NCBI GenBank assembly: GCA_020047875.1
Contig: JAIFNE010000188.1
Span: 1-14,706 of the forward strand
Direction of reading: 5' to 3'
Length of the DNA stretch: 14,706 nt
Source of the DNA: Hydrogenophaga sp.
GTDB lineage: Bacteria > Pseudomonadota > Gammaproteobacteria > Burkholderiales > Burkholderiaceae_C
Shown here: positions 1 through 8,473 of the stretch, one piece after another
How positions within the stretch are numbered: position 1 is the first letter of the stretch
Layout of the letters: every line of letters begins with the position of its first letter
Position numbers and translations under genes: made by a program
Notes under the pieces: model-generated
Told to the model about the DNA's origin: nothing
The model's database searches: none
Seen by the model: only the letters and a program-made list of their open reading frames with translations

Positions 1-1284
1 CGGCCGACGGTGCGCTCGGGCCTGCACTACCTGCTGGCCGTGGTGGTGTTGGTCTGGTGTCTGATGGTTGAGAAGCTCTCGCCTGGGCTCTCGGCCTTCT
101 GGGCCACCATGTTCATGATTTTCATCATCCTGACCCAGAAGCCGATTCTGGGCGTGATGCGCGGTGCGTCCAACATCCGCGCCGACCTCCGTGCCGGTCT
201 GGTCGACCTCATTTCCGGCCTGGAGACCGGGGCGCGCAACATGATCGGCATTGGCGTGGCCACGGCGGCAGCGGGCATCATCGTTGGCACCGTGTCGCTC
301 ACAGGCGTTGGGTTGGTGATGACCGAGCTGGTCGAGCTGCTCTCGGGCGGCAACCTCATGCTGATGCTGGTGCTGGTGGCGCTGATCAGCCTGATTCTGG
401 GTATGGGCATGCCGACCACAGCCAACTACATCGTGGTCTCCACCCTGATGGCGCCGGTGGTGGTGGAGCTGGGCGCGCAGAGCGGGTTGATCGTGCCGCT
501 GATCGCGGTGCACATGTTTGTTTTTTACTTCGGTCTCATGGCCGATGTGACGCCGCCAGTGGGTCTGGCCTCGTTTGCCGCCGCGGCGATTGCGCGCCAC
601 GATCCGATCCAGACCGGGGTCACCGCCTTCTTCTACAGCATGCGCACGGCCATCCTGCCGTTTCTGTTCATTTTCAACACGCAGTTGCTGCTGATCGGAA
701 TCGACGGGCCGCTGCAGCTGGCGCTCACTGTGGTGACCGCAGTGGTGGCCATGCTGGTGTTTGCCGCGGCCACGCAGGGCTATTTCTTCACCCGCAGTCG
801 CTGGTACGAAAGCGCGCTGCTGCTGCTGGTGTGTTTCACGCTGTTCCGTCCTGGCTTCTGGATGGACATGATCCACCCCCAGTTCGACGAGGTGCGCGGC
901 GAGCGCATGAGCGAGCTGATTGCCCAGGCGCCTGCCAACACCGGCAAACGGGTCTGGATCGAGGGCATGAACATGAACGGCGACGATGTTCGCAAGGGCG
1001 TTCTGGTGCCACTGGGCGCGCCCGGTGACGCCCAGACCCGCCTGGCCAGTGCGGGCTTGACCGTGATGGCCGATGGCGACAGCCTGATGGTGGTGGCGGT
1101 GAAATTCGGCAGCGCTGCAGACAAACTGGGCATCGAGCAGAGTTTCCGCATCACCTCGATGGAGGTGCCGGCTGACCGTCCCGCCAAAGAGTGGTTCTTC
1201 GTCCCAGCCTTCCTGTTGCTGGGACTGATCATTCAGTTGCAGCGCCGCCGGATCCGCCTGGAAGCGGCAACGGCCCGGGCCTGA
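1..1284 (+). CDS. TRAP transporter fused permease, TAXI type (3' part only)
   Basis: This is the C-terminal 427 residues of the membrane component of a tripartite ATP-independent periplasmic (TRAP) transporter. It belongs to the fused DctQ-DctM class that works with a TAXI-type solute-binding protein. The frame is open to the left edge, so the start lies outside the window; fused permeases are usually roughly twice this length. Visible marks are several hydrophobic membrane segments, the loop GMGMPTTANY (about residues 134-143) and FYFGLMADVTPPVGLA (about 176-191), both typical of the DctM part of this class. From about residue 215 on there are two more membrane segments, a soluble region of about 120 residues and a last membrane segment near the end followed by a basic tail. 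This matches what I recall of the DUF3394 extension of TAXI-TRAP permeases. The substrate cannot be told from sequence. The stop is followed after one base by the racemase-like gene, so the two are probably co-translated. Confidence 0.9.
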   Translation, partial: RPTVRSGLHYLLAVVVLVWCLMVEKLSPGLSAFWATMFMIFIILTQKPILGVMRGASNIRADLRAGLVDLISGLETGARNMIGIGVATAAAGIIVGTVSLTGVGLVMTELVELLSGGNLMLMLVLVALISLILGMGMPTTANYIVVSTLMAPVVVELGAQSGLIVPLIAVHMFVFYFGLMADVTPPVGLASFAAAAIARHDPIQTGVTAFFYSMRTAILPFLFIFNTQLLLIGIDGPLQLALTVVTAVVAMLVFAAATQGYFFTRSRWYESALLLLVCFTLFRPGFWMDMIHPQFDEVRGERMSELIAQAPANTGKRVWIEGMNMNGDDVRKGVLVPLGAPGDAQTRLASAGLTVMADGDSLMVVAVKFGSAADKLGIEQSFRITSMEVPADRPAKEWFFVPAFLLLGLIIQLQRRRIRLEAATARA

Positions 1285-1285
1285 G

Positions 1286-1948
1286 ATGCCCCGCATCGCC
1301 CTGATCCATGCGCTCGCGCATTCGGTGGCGCCCATCAACGCGGTGCTGGCCCGCGACTGGTCCGAGGCCGAGCGCATGAACCTGCTCGACGACAGCCTGT
1401 CGGCCGACCTCGCGCGCAGCAGCGCAGGGCTGGATCTGGCCATGCACCAGCGCTTTGAGGCGCTGGCGACTTATGCAGAGCGAACCGGCGCGCAGGCCAT
1501 CTTGTTCACCTGCTCGGCCTTTGGCCCGTGCATCGAGGCGGTGGCGGCACGCCGCCCGCAGATGCCTGTGCTCAAGCCCAACGAGGCCATGATTGCCGAG
1601 GTGGTGGCTGCCCTGCCGCGCGTGCCGGCTGGCGGGCGCATCGGTCTGGTGGCGTCGTTTGCGCCCACCCTGAGTTCCATGCCGGCTGAATTCCCGCGGG
1701 ACACCGATCTGCGCTGCGAGCTTGCCGCGGGCGCGATGGAGGCCTTGAACGCCGGAGACGGCGCGGCACACGACGCGCTGGTGGTGGCTGCCGCCCAGCG
1801 GCTTCAAGCGCAGGGCTGTAGCCTGATTGCGCTGGCCCAGTTCAGCATGGCGCGGGCTCGGGAAGCGGTTGAACAGGCGCTCGGGTTGCCGGTGTTCACC
1901 ACGCCGGAGAGCGCCGTGCGCGTGCTGCGCCGGCGGCTGGCTGGCTGA
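1286..1948 (+). CDS. Asp/Glu/hydantoin racemase superfamily protein
   Basis: A cytoplasmic protein of 220 residues with the fold signature of the Asp/Glu racemase superfamily, which includes aspartate, glutamate and hydantoin racemases, arylmalonate decarboxylase and maleate isomerase. The N-terminal half carries the first nucleophile site as FTCSAFG (Cys76), with another Cys at 82. GGRIGLVASFAPTL (about 117-130) is the typical start of the second half. The second catalytic Cys of two-base racemases is expected near residue 185, but the sequence there reads ALAQFSMA, with no Cys. A classical racemisation is therefore doubtful; a one-Cys decarboxylase or isomerase type reaction is possible but unproven. 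The ATG lies one base after the permease stop, with no clear ribosome binding site of its own, which suggests translational coupling. Family assignment is fairly sure; the substrate is unknown, perhaps related to the transported solute. Confidence 0.8.
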   Translation: MPRIALIHALAHSVAPINAVLARDWSEAERMNLLDDSLSADLARSSAGLDLAMHQRFEALATYAERTGAQAILFTCSAFGPCIEAVAARRPQMPVLKPNEAMIAEVVAALPRVPAGGRIGLVASFAPTLSSMPAEFPRDTDLRCELAAGAMEALNAGDGAAHDALVVAAAQRLQAQGCSLIALAQFSMARAREAVEQALGLPVFTTPESAVRVLRRRLAG

Positions 1949-1962
1949 CAGGGCGCAACCGC

Positions 1963-1968
1963 TACAAT
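1963..1968 (+). promoter_or_regulatory. Probable -10 element for tRNA-Leu(UAG) / tig
   Basis: TACAAT sits in the context GCTACAATCGCCGG, about 75 bases upstream of the tRNA and just after the racemase stop. No good -35 hexamer is seen 16-18 bases upstream; CTGACA at 1945-1950 is too close. The call rests on the -10 match and its place in the only non-coding gap ahead of the tRNA. Confidence 0.45.
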
Positions 1969-2042
1969 CGCCGGTTGCTTTCCAGCAGGATTCAGGCGTC
2001 TGGGTGTCTCGCACACTCGGCCAAGGCTTGCCGGACACGGAC

Positions 2043-2129
2043 GCGCGGGTGGCGAAATTGGTAGACGCACCAGGTTTAGGTCCTGACGCCAGCAATGGTG
2101 TGGGGGTTCGAGTCCCCCCCCGCGCACCA
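2043..2129 (+). tRNA. tRNA-Leu (anticodon UAG)
   Basis: A class II tRNA with a long variable arm. The acceptor stem is GCGCGGG (2043-2049) with CCCGCGC (2119-2125), followed by discriminator A and an encoded CCA (2127-2129). The T arm is GGGGG TTCGAGT CCCCC (2102-2118). The anticodon loop TTTAGGT (2075-2081) carries TAG at 2077-2079, reading CUN leucine codons. The top pair of the anticodon stem looks like a C-A mismatch. No terminator is seen between it and tig, so tig may share its transcript. Confidence 0.96.
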
Positions 2130-2155
2130 CAGCAAGCAAGACATCCTTTCTTTTC

Positions 2156-2180
2156 CGTTGGTCACAGCCGTTGGCCAACG
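2156..2180 (+). repeat. Palindrome and direct repeat in the tig leader
   Basis: CGTTGGCCAACG at 2169-2180 is a perfect 12-base palindrome, and its half CGTTGG also occurs at 2156-2161. It lies between the tRNA-Leu 3' end and the tig ribosome binding site (GGAG at 2192-2195). It could form a small hairpin or be a protein site, but I recognise no regulator. It may be chance. Confidence 0.3.
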
Positions 2181-2201
2181 ATTCCACCTCTGGAGAAACC
2201 C

Positions 2202-3512
2202 ATGACCGTGACCGTTGAAACCCTGGAAAAGCTTGAGCGCAAGATCACCCTGACCCTGCCGGCCGAGGCGATCCAACAGGAGGTGACCCGTCGCCTCAAG
2301 GACGTGGCGCGCAAGGTGAAGATGGATGGTTTTCGCCCCGGCAAGGTGCCCCTCAACGTGGTTGCGCAGCAATACGGTTACTCGGTGCACTACGAGGTCA
2401 TGAACGACAAGGTGGGCGAGGCGTTTGCCACCGCCGCCAACGAGGCCAAGCTGCGCGTCGCGGGCCAGCCGAAGATCACCGAAAAAGAGGGCGCGCCCGA
2501 GGGCCAGATCTCGTTTGACGCGGTGTTCGAGGTCTACCCCGAGGTCCAGATCGGCGACCTCAGCACCGCCGAGGTGGAAAAAGTGTCGACCGAGATCAGC
2601 GAAGCCGCGATTGATCGCACGCTGGACATCTTGCGCAAGCAGCGCCGCACCTTCGCCCAGCGCCCCCAGGACCAGGCCGCGGCCGATGGCGACCGCGTCA
2701 CCATCGACTTCGCCGGCAAGATCGACGGCGAGCCCTTCGAGGGTGGCAAGGCCGAGGCGTTTCAGTTCATCGTGGGTGACGGCCAGATGCTCAAGGAGTT
2801 TGAGGATGCGGTGCGCGGTATGAAGTCGGGCGAGTCCAAGACCTTCCCCCTGGCCTTCCCCGAGGACTACCACGGCAAAGACGTGGCCGGCAAAACCGCC
2901 GATTTCCTGGTCACTGTCAACAAGATCGAAGCGGCACACCTGCCCGAGGTCGACGAGGCGCTGGCCAAGTCGCTCGGCATTGCCGAGGGCACGGTCGATG
3001 GCCTGCGCGCCGACATCAAGAAAAATCTCCAGCGCGAAGTGAAGTTTCGCGTGCTGGCACGCAACAAGCAGGCCGCCATGGACGCGCTGGCGGCCAAGGC
3101 CGTGCTCGATCTGCCCAAGGCCGCTGTGCAGGCCGAACTGGAGCGCCTGGTGGAAGGTGCTCGTGCAGACCTCAAACAGCGCGGTGTGAAAGACGCCGAG
3201 AAGGCGCCGATCCCCGAGGATCTGTTCCGCCCTCAGGCAGAGCGTCGCGTGCGCCTGGGTCTGGTGGTGGCAGAACTGGTGCGCGCGCAGCAGCTGCAGG
3301 CCAAGCCCGAGCAGATCAAGGCACACATCGAGGAGCTCTCCGCGTCCTACGAAAAGCCGGCTGATGTGGTGCGTTGGTACACCAGCGACAACCGCCGCAT
3401 GGCCGAGGTGGAAGCCATCGTGATCGAAAACAACGTGGCCGAGTACGTGCTGTCGCAGGCCAAGGTGACCGAGAAGCCGATCGAGTTCGACGAGCTCATG
3501 GGCCAGGCCTGA
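2202..3512 (+). CDS. tig: Trigger factor (ribosome-associated chaperone, peptidyl-prolyl isomerase)
   Basis: Trigger factor docks at the ribosome exit tunnel and shields nascent chains, with peptidyl-prolyl cis/trans isomerase activity. The protein has 436 residues, close to the family's usual 430-450. The N-terminal ribosome-binding domain shows the signature GFRPGKVP at residues 43-50. The FKBP-type isomerase domain spans about 160-243, starting at GDRVTIDFAGKIDGEPF. The rest is the helical chaperone domain with many charged residues. The start is ATG 2202, preceded by GGAG at 2192-2195. The frame stays open much further upstream, but that extension would run through tRNA-Leu and is not credible. 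It is followed by a strong terminator and by clpP, clpX and lon, the usual proteobacterial order. Confidence 0.98.
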   Translation: MTVTVETLEKLERKITLTLPAEAIQQEVTRRLKDVARKVKMDGFRPGKVPLNVVAQQYGYSVHYEVMNDKVGEAFATAANEAKLRVAGQPKITEKEGAPEGQISFDAVFEVYPEVQIGDLSTAEVEKVSTEISEAAIDRTLDILRKQRRTFAQRPQDQAAADGDRVTIDFAGKIDGEPFEGGKAEAFQFIVGDGQMLKEFEDAVRGMKSGESKTFPLAFPEDYHGKDVAGKTADFLVTVNKIEAAHLPEVDEALAKSLGIAEGTVDGLRADIKKNLQREVKFRVLARNKQAAMDALAAKAVLDLPKAAVQAELERLVEGARADLKQRGVKDAEKAPIPEDLFRPQAERRVRLGLVVAELVRAQQLQAKPEQIKAHIEELSASYEKPADVVRWYTSDNRRMAEVEAIVIENNVAEYVLSQAKVTEKPIEFDELMGQA

Positions 3513-3536
3513 TCACCGCGCGGTACCCGTTCGCGA

Positions 3537-3561
3537 GGGCGGAGCGATCCGCCCTTTTTTT
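3537..3561 (+). terminator. Intrinsic terminator after tig
   Basis: A perfect stem GGGCGGA (3537-3543) / TCCGCCC (3548-3554) with loop GCGA is followed by seven T (3555-3561). It is 25 bases past the tig stop and is a textbook Rho-independent terminator. It separates tig from clpP transcription, so clpP needs its own promoter or read-through. Confidence 0.88.
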
Positions 3562-3573
3562 CGTCCGCGGTGG

Positions 3574-3601
3574 CTTGTCTTTGGCCGACCGCGGGCCATA
3601 T
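3574..3601 (+). promoter_or_regulatory. Possible heat-shock (sigma-32-like) promoter for clpP
   Basis: CTTGTC (3574-3579), a 14-base spacer and GGCCATAT (3594-3601) resemble the sigma-32 pattern CTTGAA-N13-15-CCCCATNT, with several mismatches. It lies about 100 bases upstream of clpP, after the tig terminator. clpP is a heat-shock gene in many proteobacteria, which fits, but the match is partial. An alternative sigma-70-like -10, TACAGT, is at 3651-3656 without a good -35. Confidence 0.3.
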
Positions 3602-3703
3602 GCCCGAAGAGGCCATCTCCGCAGCGGACAGTCTGCCTTTGCGGGTTGGTTACAGTAGGCGCATGGGGCATGCACCCCACGAAACCACCACATGGAGAAT
3701 GCG

Positions 3704-4321
3704 ATGAGCGGTATGGATATTCAGGGCCTGGGCATGGTGCCCATGGTGATCGAGCAGTCGGGACGCGGCGAGCGCGCCTACGACATCTATTCGCGTCTGC
3801 TCAAGGAGCGGGTGATTTTTCTGGTGGGCGAGGTCAACGACCACTCGGCCAACCTGCTGGTGGCGCAGCTGCTCTTTCTGGAGAGCGAGAACCCCGACAA
3901 GGACATTTCGTTCTACATCAACTCGCCCGGCGGCTCGGTCACGGCCGGCATGGCGATTTTCGATACGATGAATTTCATCAAGCCCGATGTGTCAACGCTG
4001 TGCGTCGGTTTTGCCGCCAGCATGGGCGCATTTCTGCTGGCGGCTGGCGCCAAGGGCAAGCGGTTCTCCCTGCCCAATTCCAAAATCATGATTCACCAGC
4101 CCTCGGGCGGGAGCCGCGGTCAGGCCACCGAAATCGAGATTCAGGCGCGCGAGATCCTGAAGACCCGCGAGCAACTCAACAAGATCTTGGCGGAACGCAC
4201 CGGGCAGCCGCTGGAGCGCATTGCGCGCGACACCGAGCGGGACTACTACATGACCGCCGCCGAGTCCGCCGAATACGGCCTGATCGACAAGGTGATCGAC
4301 AAGCGGCCCACCGCTGCCTGA
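3704..4321 (+). CDS. clpP: ATP-dependent Clp protease proteolytic subunit ClpP
   Basis: ClpP is the serine peptidase that forms the double-heptamer chamber of ClpXP and ClpAP. The protein has 205 residues, usual for the family. The catalytic triad is complete: Ser106 in GFAASMGAF, His131 in IMIHQPSGG and Asp180 in DTERDYYM. The oxyanion-hole region NSPGGSV is at about 73-79. I chose ATG 3704 (MSGMDIQ) because GGAG at 3694-3697 is six bases ahead. The ATG at 3692 would overlap this ribosome binding site and adds four unusual residues. It lies between the tig terminator and a hairpin preceding clpX. The N-terminal stretch before the mature core may be processed, as in Escherichia coli, but this is inference. 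Confidence 0.98.
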   Translation: MSGMDIQGLGMVPMVIEQSGRGERAYDIYSRLLKERVIFLVGEVNDHSANLLVAQLLFLESENPDKDISFYINSPGGSVTAGMAIFDTMNFIKPDVSTLCVGFAASMGAFLLAAGAKGKRFSLPNSKIMIHQPSGGSRGQATEIEIQAREILKTREQLNKILAERTGQPLERIARDTERDYYMTAAESAEYGLIDKVIDKRPTAA

Positions 4322-4355
4322 TCCCCCGTTCGCACCACCCAGCTGTACCGAGAGG

Positions 4356-4391
4356 AAAAGCGCCCGAATTCGATCGATTTCGGTGCTTTTT
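4356..4391 (+). terminator. Terminator-like hairpin between clpP and clpX
   Basis: AAAAGCGCC plus GAA (from 4356) pairs with TTC plus GGTGCTTTT (to 4390), with one bulged C and one G-U pair. The loop is around CGATCG, and the T run reaches 4391. It starts 34 bases after the clpP stop. It looks like an intrinsic terminator or attenuator that would lower clpX expression relative to clpP, unless clpX has its own promoter. Confidence 0.6.
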
Positions 4392-4419
4392 CTCAATCTG
4401 GGTGCTTGGGTGCCTGCAC

Positions 4420-4425
4420 TATCAT
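4420..4425 (+). promoter_or_regulatory. Possible -10 element for clpX
   Basis: TATCAT lies 43 bases upstream of the clpX ATG and just after the terminator-like hairpin. No convincing -35 is visible at the right distance. It is proposed only because the hairpin implies a separate start for clpX. Confidence 0.28.
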
Positions 4426-4468
4426 TCTCCTCAACTTGCCACCACCTTTCTCCTGAAGCATCGAATCC

Positions 4469-5731
<1,263 letters not shown>

Positions 5732-5772
5732 GGCCACGCCGGGACTCGCGCAGCCGTTGGCTGAGTCTTCTG

Positions 5773-5796
5773 CCGATCACGGCGTCGCGTGATTGG
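5773..5796 (+). repeat. Inverted repeat in the clpX-lon gap
   Basis: CCGATCACG (5773-5781) pairs with CGTGATTGG (5788-5796) over nine positions with one G-T, around a six-base loop. It lies 48 bases before the lon start and has no T run, so it is not a standard terminator. It could be an operator, an attenuator or a processing site; no regulator is recognised. Confidence 0.4.
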
Positions 5797-5843
5797 GTCG
5801 GTGGCCGCAACGCCTCCATCTTTCCGTTTTGTTGAGGTTGAAA

Positions 5844-8235
5844 ATGTCTGGACAAACTGCCCTGCCGAGTACCCCCATCGACCTGCCGCTGTTGCCGCTG
5901 CGTGATGTGGTGGTGTTCCCTCACATGGTGATTCCGCTGTTTGTGGGACGACCCAAGAGCATCAAGGCGCTGGAGGCCGCCATGGAGTCGGAGCGCCGCA
6001 TCATGCTGGTGGCGCAGAAGGCCGCAGCCAAAGATGAGCCGTCCACCGAAGACATGTTCGAAATGGGATGCGTCGCCACCATCCTGCAAATGCTCAAGCT
6101 GCCCGATGGCACGGTGAAGGTGCTGGTGGAGGGCGTGCAGCGTGCCAAGGTGCTGTCGATCGCCGAGGGCGAAAACCACTTTGTCGCGAGCGTGAAACCG
6201 GTGGATCCGGCGGCCGAGCGGATGCCGGCTGTGTCGACCGAGATCGAAGCGCTGCGCCGGGCGGTGATGCAGCAAAATCCTCACCTCGATCTCCAGCATT
6301 GACGATCCGGGCCGGCTGGCTGACACGATTGCTGCGCATTTGCCGCTCAAGCTCGAATCCAAGCAGGTTGTGCTCGACCTCGATCCGGTGAACAAGCGGC
6401 TGGAGAACCTGTTCGAGCAGCTGGAGCGGGAAGTCGACATTCTGAATGTCGACAAAAAAATCCGTGGTCGCGTCAAGCGCCAGATGGAGAAGAACCAGCG
6501 CGACTTCTACCTCAACGAGCAGGTGAAGGCGATCCAGAAAGAGCTGGGCGAAGGCGAAGAGGGCGCCGACATCGAGGAGATCGAGAAGAAGATCAAGGCG
6601 GCCCGCATGCCCGCCGAGGCCCGCAAGAAGGCCGAGGCCGAGTTCAAGAAGCTCAAGTTGATGTCGCCGATGTCCGCCGAGGCCACGGTGGTGCGCAACT
6701 ACATCGATGCTCTGGTGTCTTTGCCCTGGAGCAAGCGGACAAAGATCAAGCACGATCTGGCCTACGCCGAGCAGGTGCTCAACGAAGACCACTATGGTCT
6801 GGAGAAGGTGAAAGACCGCATCCTTGAGTACCTCGCGGTGCAACAGCGGGTGGACAAGGTCAAGGCGCCCATTTTGTGTCTGGTCGGACCGCCGGGCGTG
6901 GGCAAGACCTCGCTGGGGCAGTCGGTGGCCAAGGCGACGGGGCGCAAGTATGTCCGTATGGCGTTGGGCGGTATGCGCGATGAAGCCGAAATTCGGGGCC
7001 ATCGCCGTACCTACATTGGTGCCATGCCGGGCAAGGTGTTGCAAAGCTTGTCCAAGGTTGGCACGCGCAACCCGCTGTTCCTGCTTGACGAGATCGACAA
7101 GTTGGGCACCGATTTCCGCGGAGACCCGTCGAGTGCCTTGTTGGAGGTGCTGGACCCGGAGCAGAACCACACCTTTGGTGATCACTATGTCGAGGTGGAT
7201 TTCGATCTGTCCGACGTGATGTTCATCGCCACCTCGAATTCGATGAACATTCCACCGGCCCTGCTGGATCGGATGGAAGTGATCCGTCTGTCGGGCTACA
7301 CCGAGGACGAGAAAACCAACATCGCCATTCGCTACCTGCTACCCAAGCAGCTGAAGAACAACGGTCTTCGGGAGGGCGAGCTCGAGGTGAAAGAATCGGC
7401 GGTTCGAGATATCGTGCGTTATCACACCCGCGAGGCGGGCGTTCGCTCACTGGAGCGCGAGTTGTCCAAGATCTGCCGCAAGGTGGTCAAGGGCCTGCTG
7501 CTGAAAAAGTATGTGCCTACCGTGGTGGTCGACGCCGGCAATCTGAGCGAGTTCTTGGGTGTGCGCAAGCACAGCTATGGGCGCGCCGAGGCGCAAAACC
7601 AGGTTGGGCAGGTGGTTGGTCTGGCCTGGACCGAGGTCGGTGGTGATCTGTTGACCATCGAGGTGGCGATCATGCCGGGCAAGGGCGTGATCACCCGCAC
7701 CGGTTCGCTGGGTGATGTGATGAAGGAGTCGGTCGAGGCGGCGCGCACGGTGGTACGCAGTCGTGCACGTGCTCTGGGAATCAAAGACCACCAGTTCGAC
7801 AAACACGACATCCACATTCACGTACCCGACGGCGCCACCCCCAAGGATGGTCCGAGTGCGGGAGCGGCCATGACCACCGCACTGGTGTCGGCACTGACCG
7901 GCATTCCCGTGCGTGCCGATGTGGCCATGACGGGCGAGATCACCTTGCGCGGCGAGGTCACCGCCATTGGTGGTCTGAAAGAGAAGCTGTTGGCTGCACT
8001 GCGTGGCGGCATCAAGACGGTGATCATTCCGGAAGAGAACACCAAAGACCTGGCCGAGATACCAGACAACGTGAAGCAGGGGCTGGAAATCGTTCCGGTG
8101 AAGTGGATCGACAAAGTGCTCGCCATCGCACTGGAGCGCCAGCCTCTGGCGCTCACCGACGAGGAAGTGGCCGCACAGGTGGCGGCCGCCGCGGTGAGCA
8201 CGCCTGCGAGCGTTGTTGACCGGGTCAAACACTGA
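5844..8235 (+). pseudogene. lon: Lon protease gene, disrupted by an out-of-frame deletion
   Basis: Lon is the homo-oligomeric AAA+ serine protease that degrades misfolded and regulatory proteins. The start is ATG 5844 with GAGG at 5834-5837. The first 144 codons give a normal N-domain, up to ALRRAVMQQ (ending at base 6275). Proteobacterial Lon then has about 14 residues of the type FxxYxKLNKKIPPE before ILTSISSIDDP. Here these are absent, the frame changes, eight aberrant residues follow and TGA stops at 6300-6302. From ATC 6277 the normal sequence resumes in another frame to 8235 (652 codons). It carries Walker A GPPGVGKTS (6886 on), Walker B FLLDEIDK (about 7081-7101), catalytic Ser in PKDGPSAG (codon 7855-7857) and catalytic Lys in GLKEK (codon 7984-7986). 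Restoring 41 bases gives 810 codons before the stop, the usual length. No other damage is seen, so the lesion is recent or an assembly error. An N-truncated product by re-initiation is possible but no good ribosome binding site is visible. Confidence 0.9.
6273..6302 (+). other. Deletion junction and premature stop in lon
   Basis: The upstream frame reads ATG CAG CAA (to 6275) and the downstream frame resumes with ATC CTC ACC at 6277. The join lies in the run of four A at 6274-6277, so its exact position is ambiguous by up to two bases. Comparing with the Lon family pattern, four bases remain where 45 are expected, hence about 41 lost (not a multiple of three). The premature TGA is at 6300-6302. 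Confidence 0.85.
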
Positions 8236-8256
8236 CTTGAAAAAGTTCAGGGGCCC

Positions 8257-8285
8257 TTCAAAAGCCCACATATTTGGGCTATAAT
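8257..8285 (+). promoter_or_regulatory. Sigma-70 promoter of tRNA-Gly
   Basis: -35 TTCAAA (8257-8262), a 17-base spacer and a perfect -10 TATAAT (8280-8285) lie 39 bases upstream of tRNA-Gly. The spacer is a near-complete inverted repeat, AGCCCA (8263-8268) and TGGGCT (8275-8280), so the -10 region begins inside its right arm. It begins 21 bases past the lon stop. Confidence 0.8.
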
Positions 8286-8323
8286 CATGGTCTTCGACGA
8301 ACACACCAAAGCGTTGAAGTAAT

Positions 8324-8399
<76 letters not shown>

Positions 8400-8405
8400 T
8401 TTTTG

Positions 8406-8433
8406 AAAAAGGGAAGCTGTGCTTCCCTTTTTT
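8406..8433 (+). terminator. Intrinsic terminator after tRNA-Gly
   Basis: A perfect 12-base-pair stem, AAAAAGGGAAGC (8406-8417) with GCTTCCCTTTTT (8421-8432), has a three-base loop and ends in a run of six T to 8433. It starts seven bases after the tRNA CCA. It lies between tRNA-Gly and tRNA-Cys, so the latter depends on read-through or on a promoter I cannot see. Confidence 0.85.
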
Positions 8434-8473
8434 GTCAGCAGGTTAGCGAAGCGCCTTGCCGGTGGCTTCTTGT

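Noticed and set aside
1827..2201. N-terminal extension of the tig reading frame
   Set aside because: It would overlap the racemase-like gene and run through tRNA-Leu(UAG). ATG 2202 has a good ribosome binding site and the normal N-terminus.
2076..3326. Long minus-strand reading frame opposite tig
   Set aside because: It is antisense to a certain gene in GC-rich DNA, has a Leu/His-rich low-complexity translation, and starts inside the tRNA region. It is a shadow.
6273..6302. Programmed ribosomal frameshift as an explanation for the two lon frames
   Set aside because: A frameshift site would keep all residues. Here 14 conserved residues are missing as well, so a deletion explains the data better.
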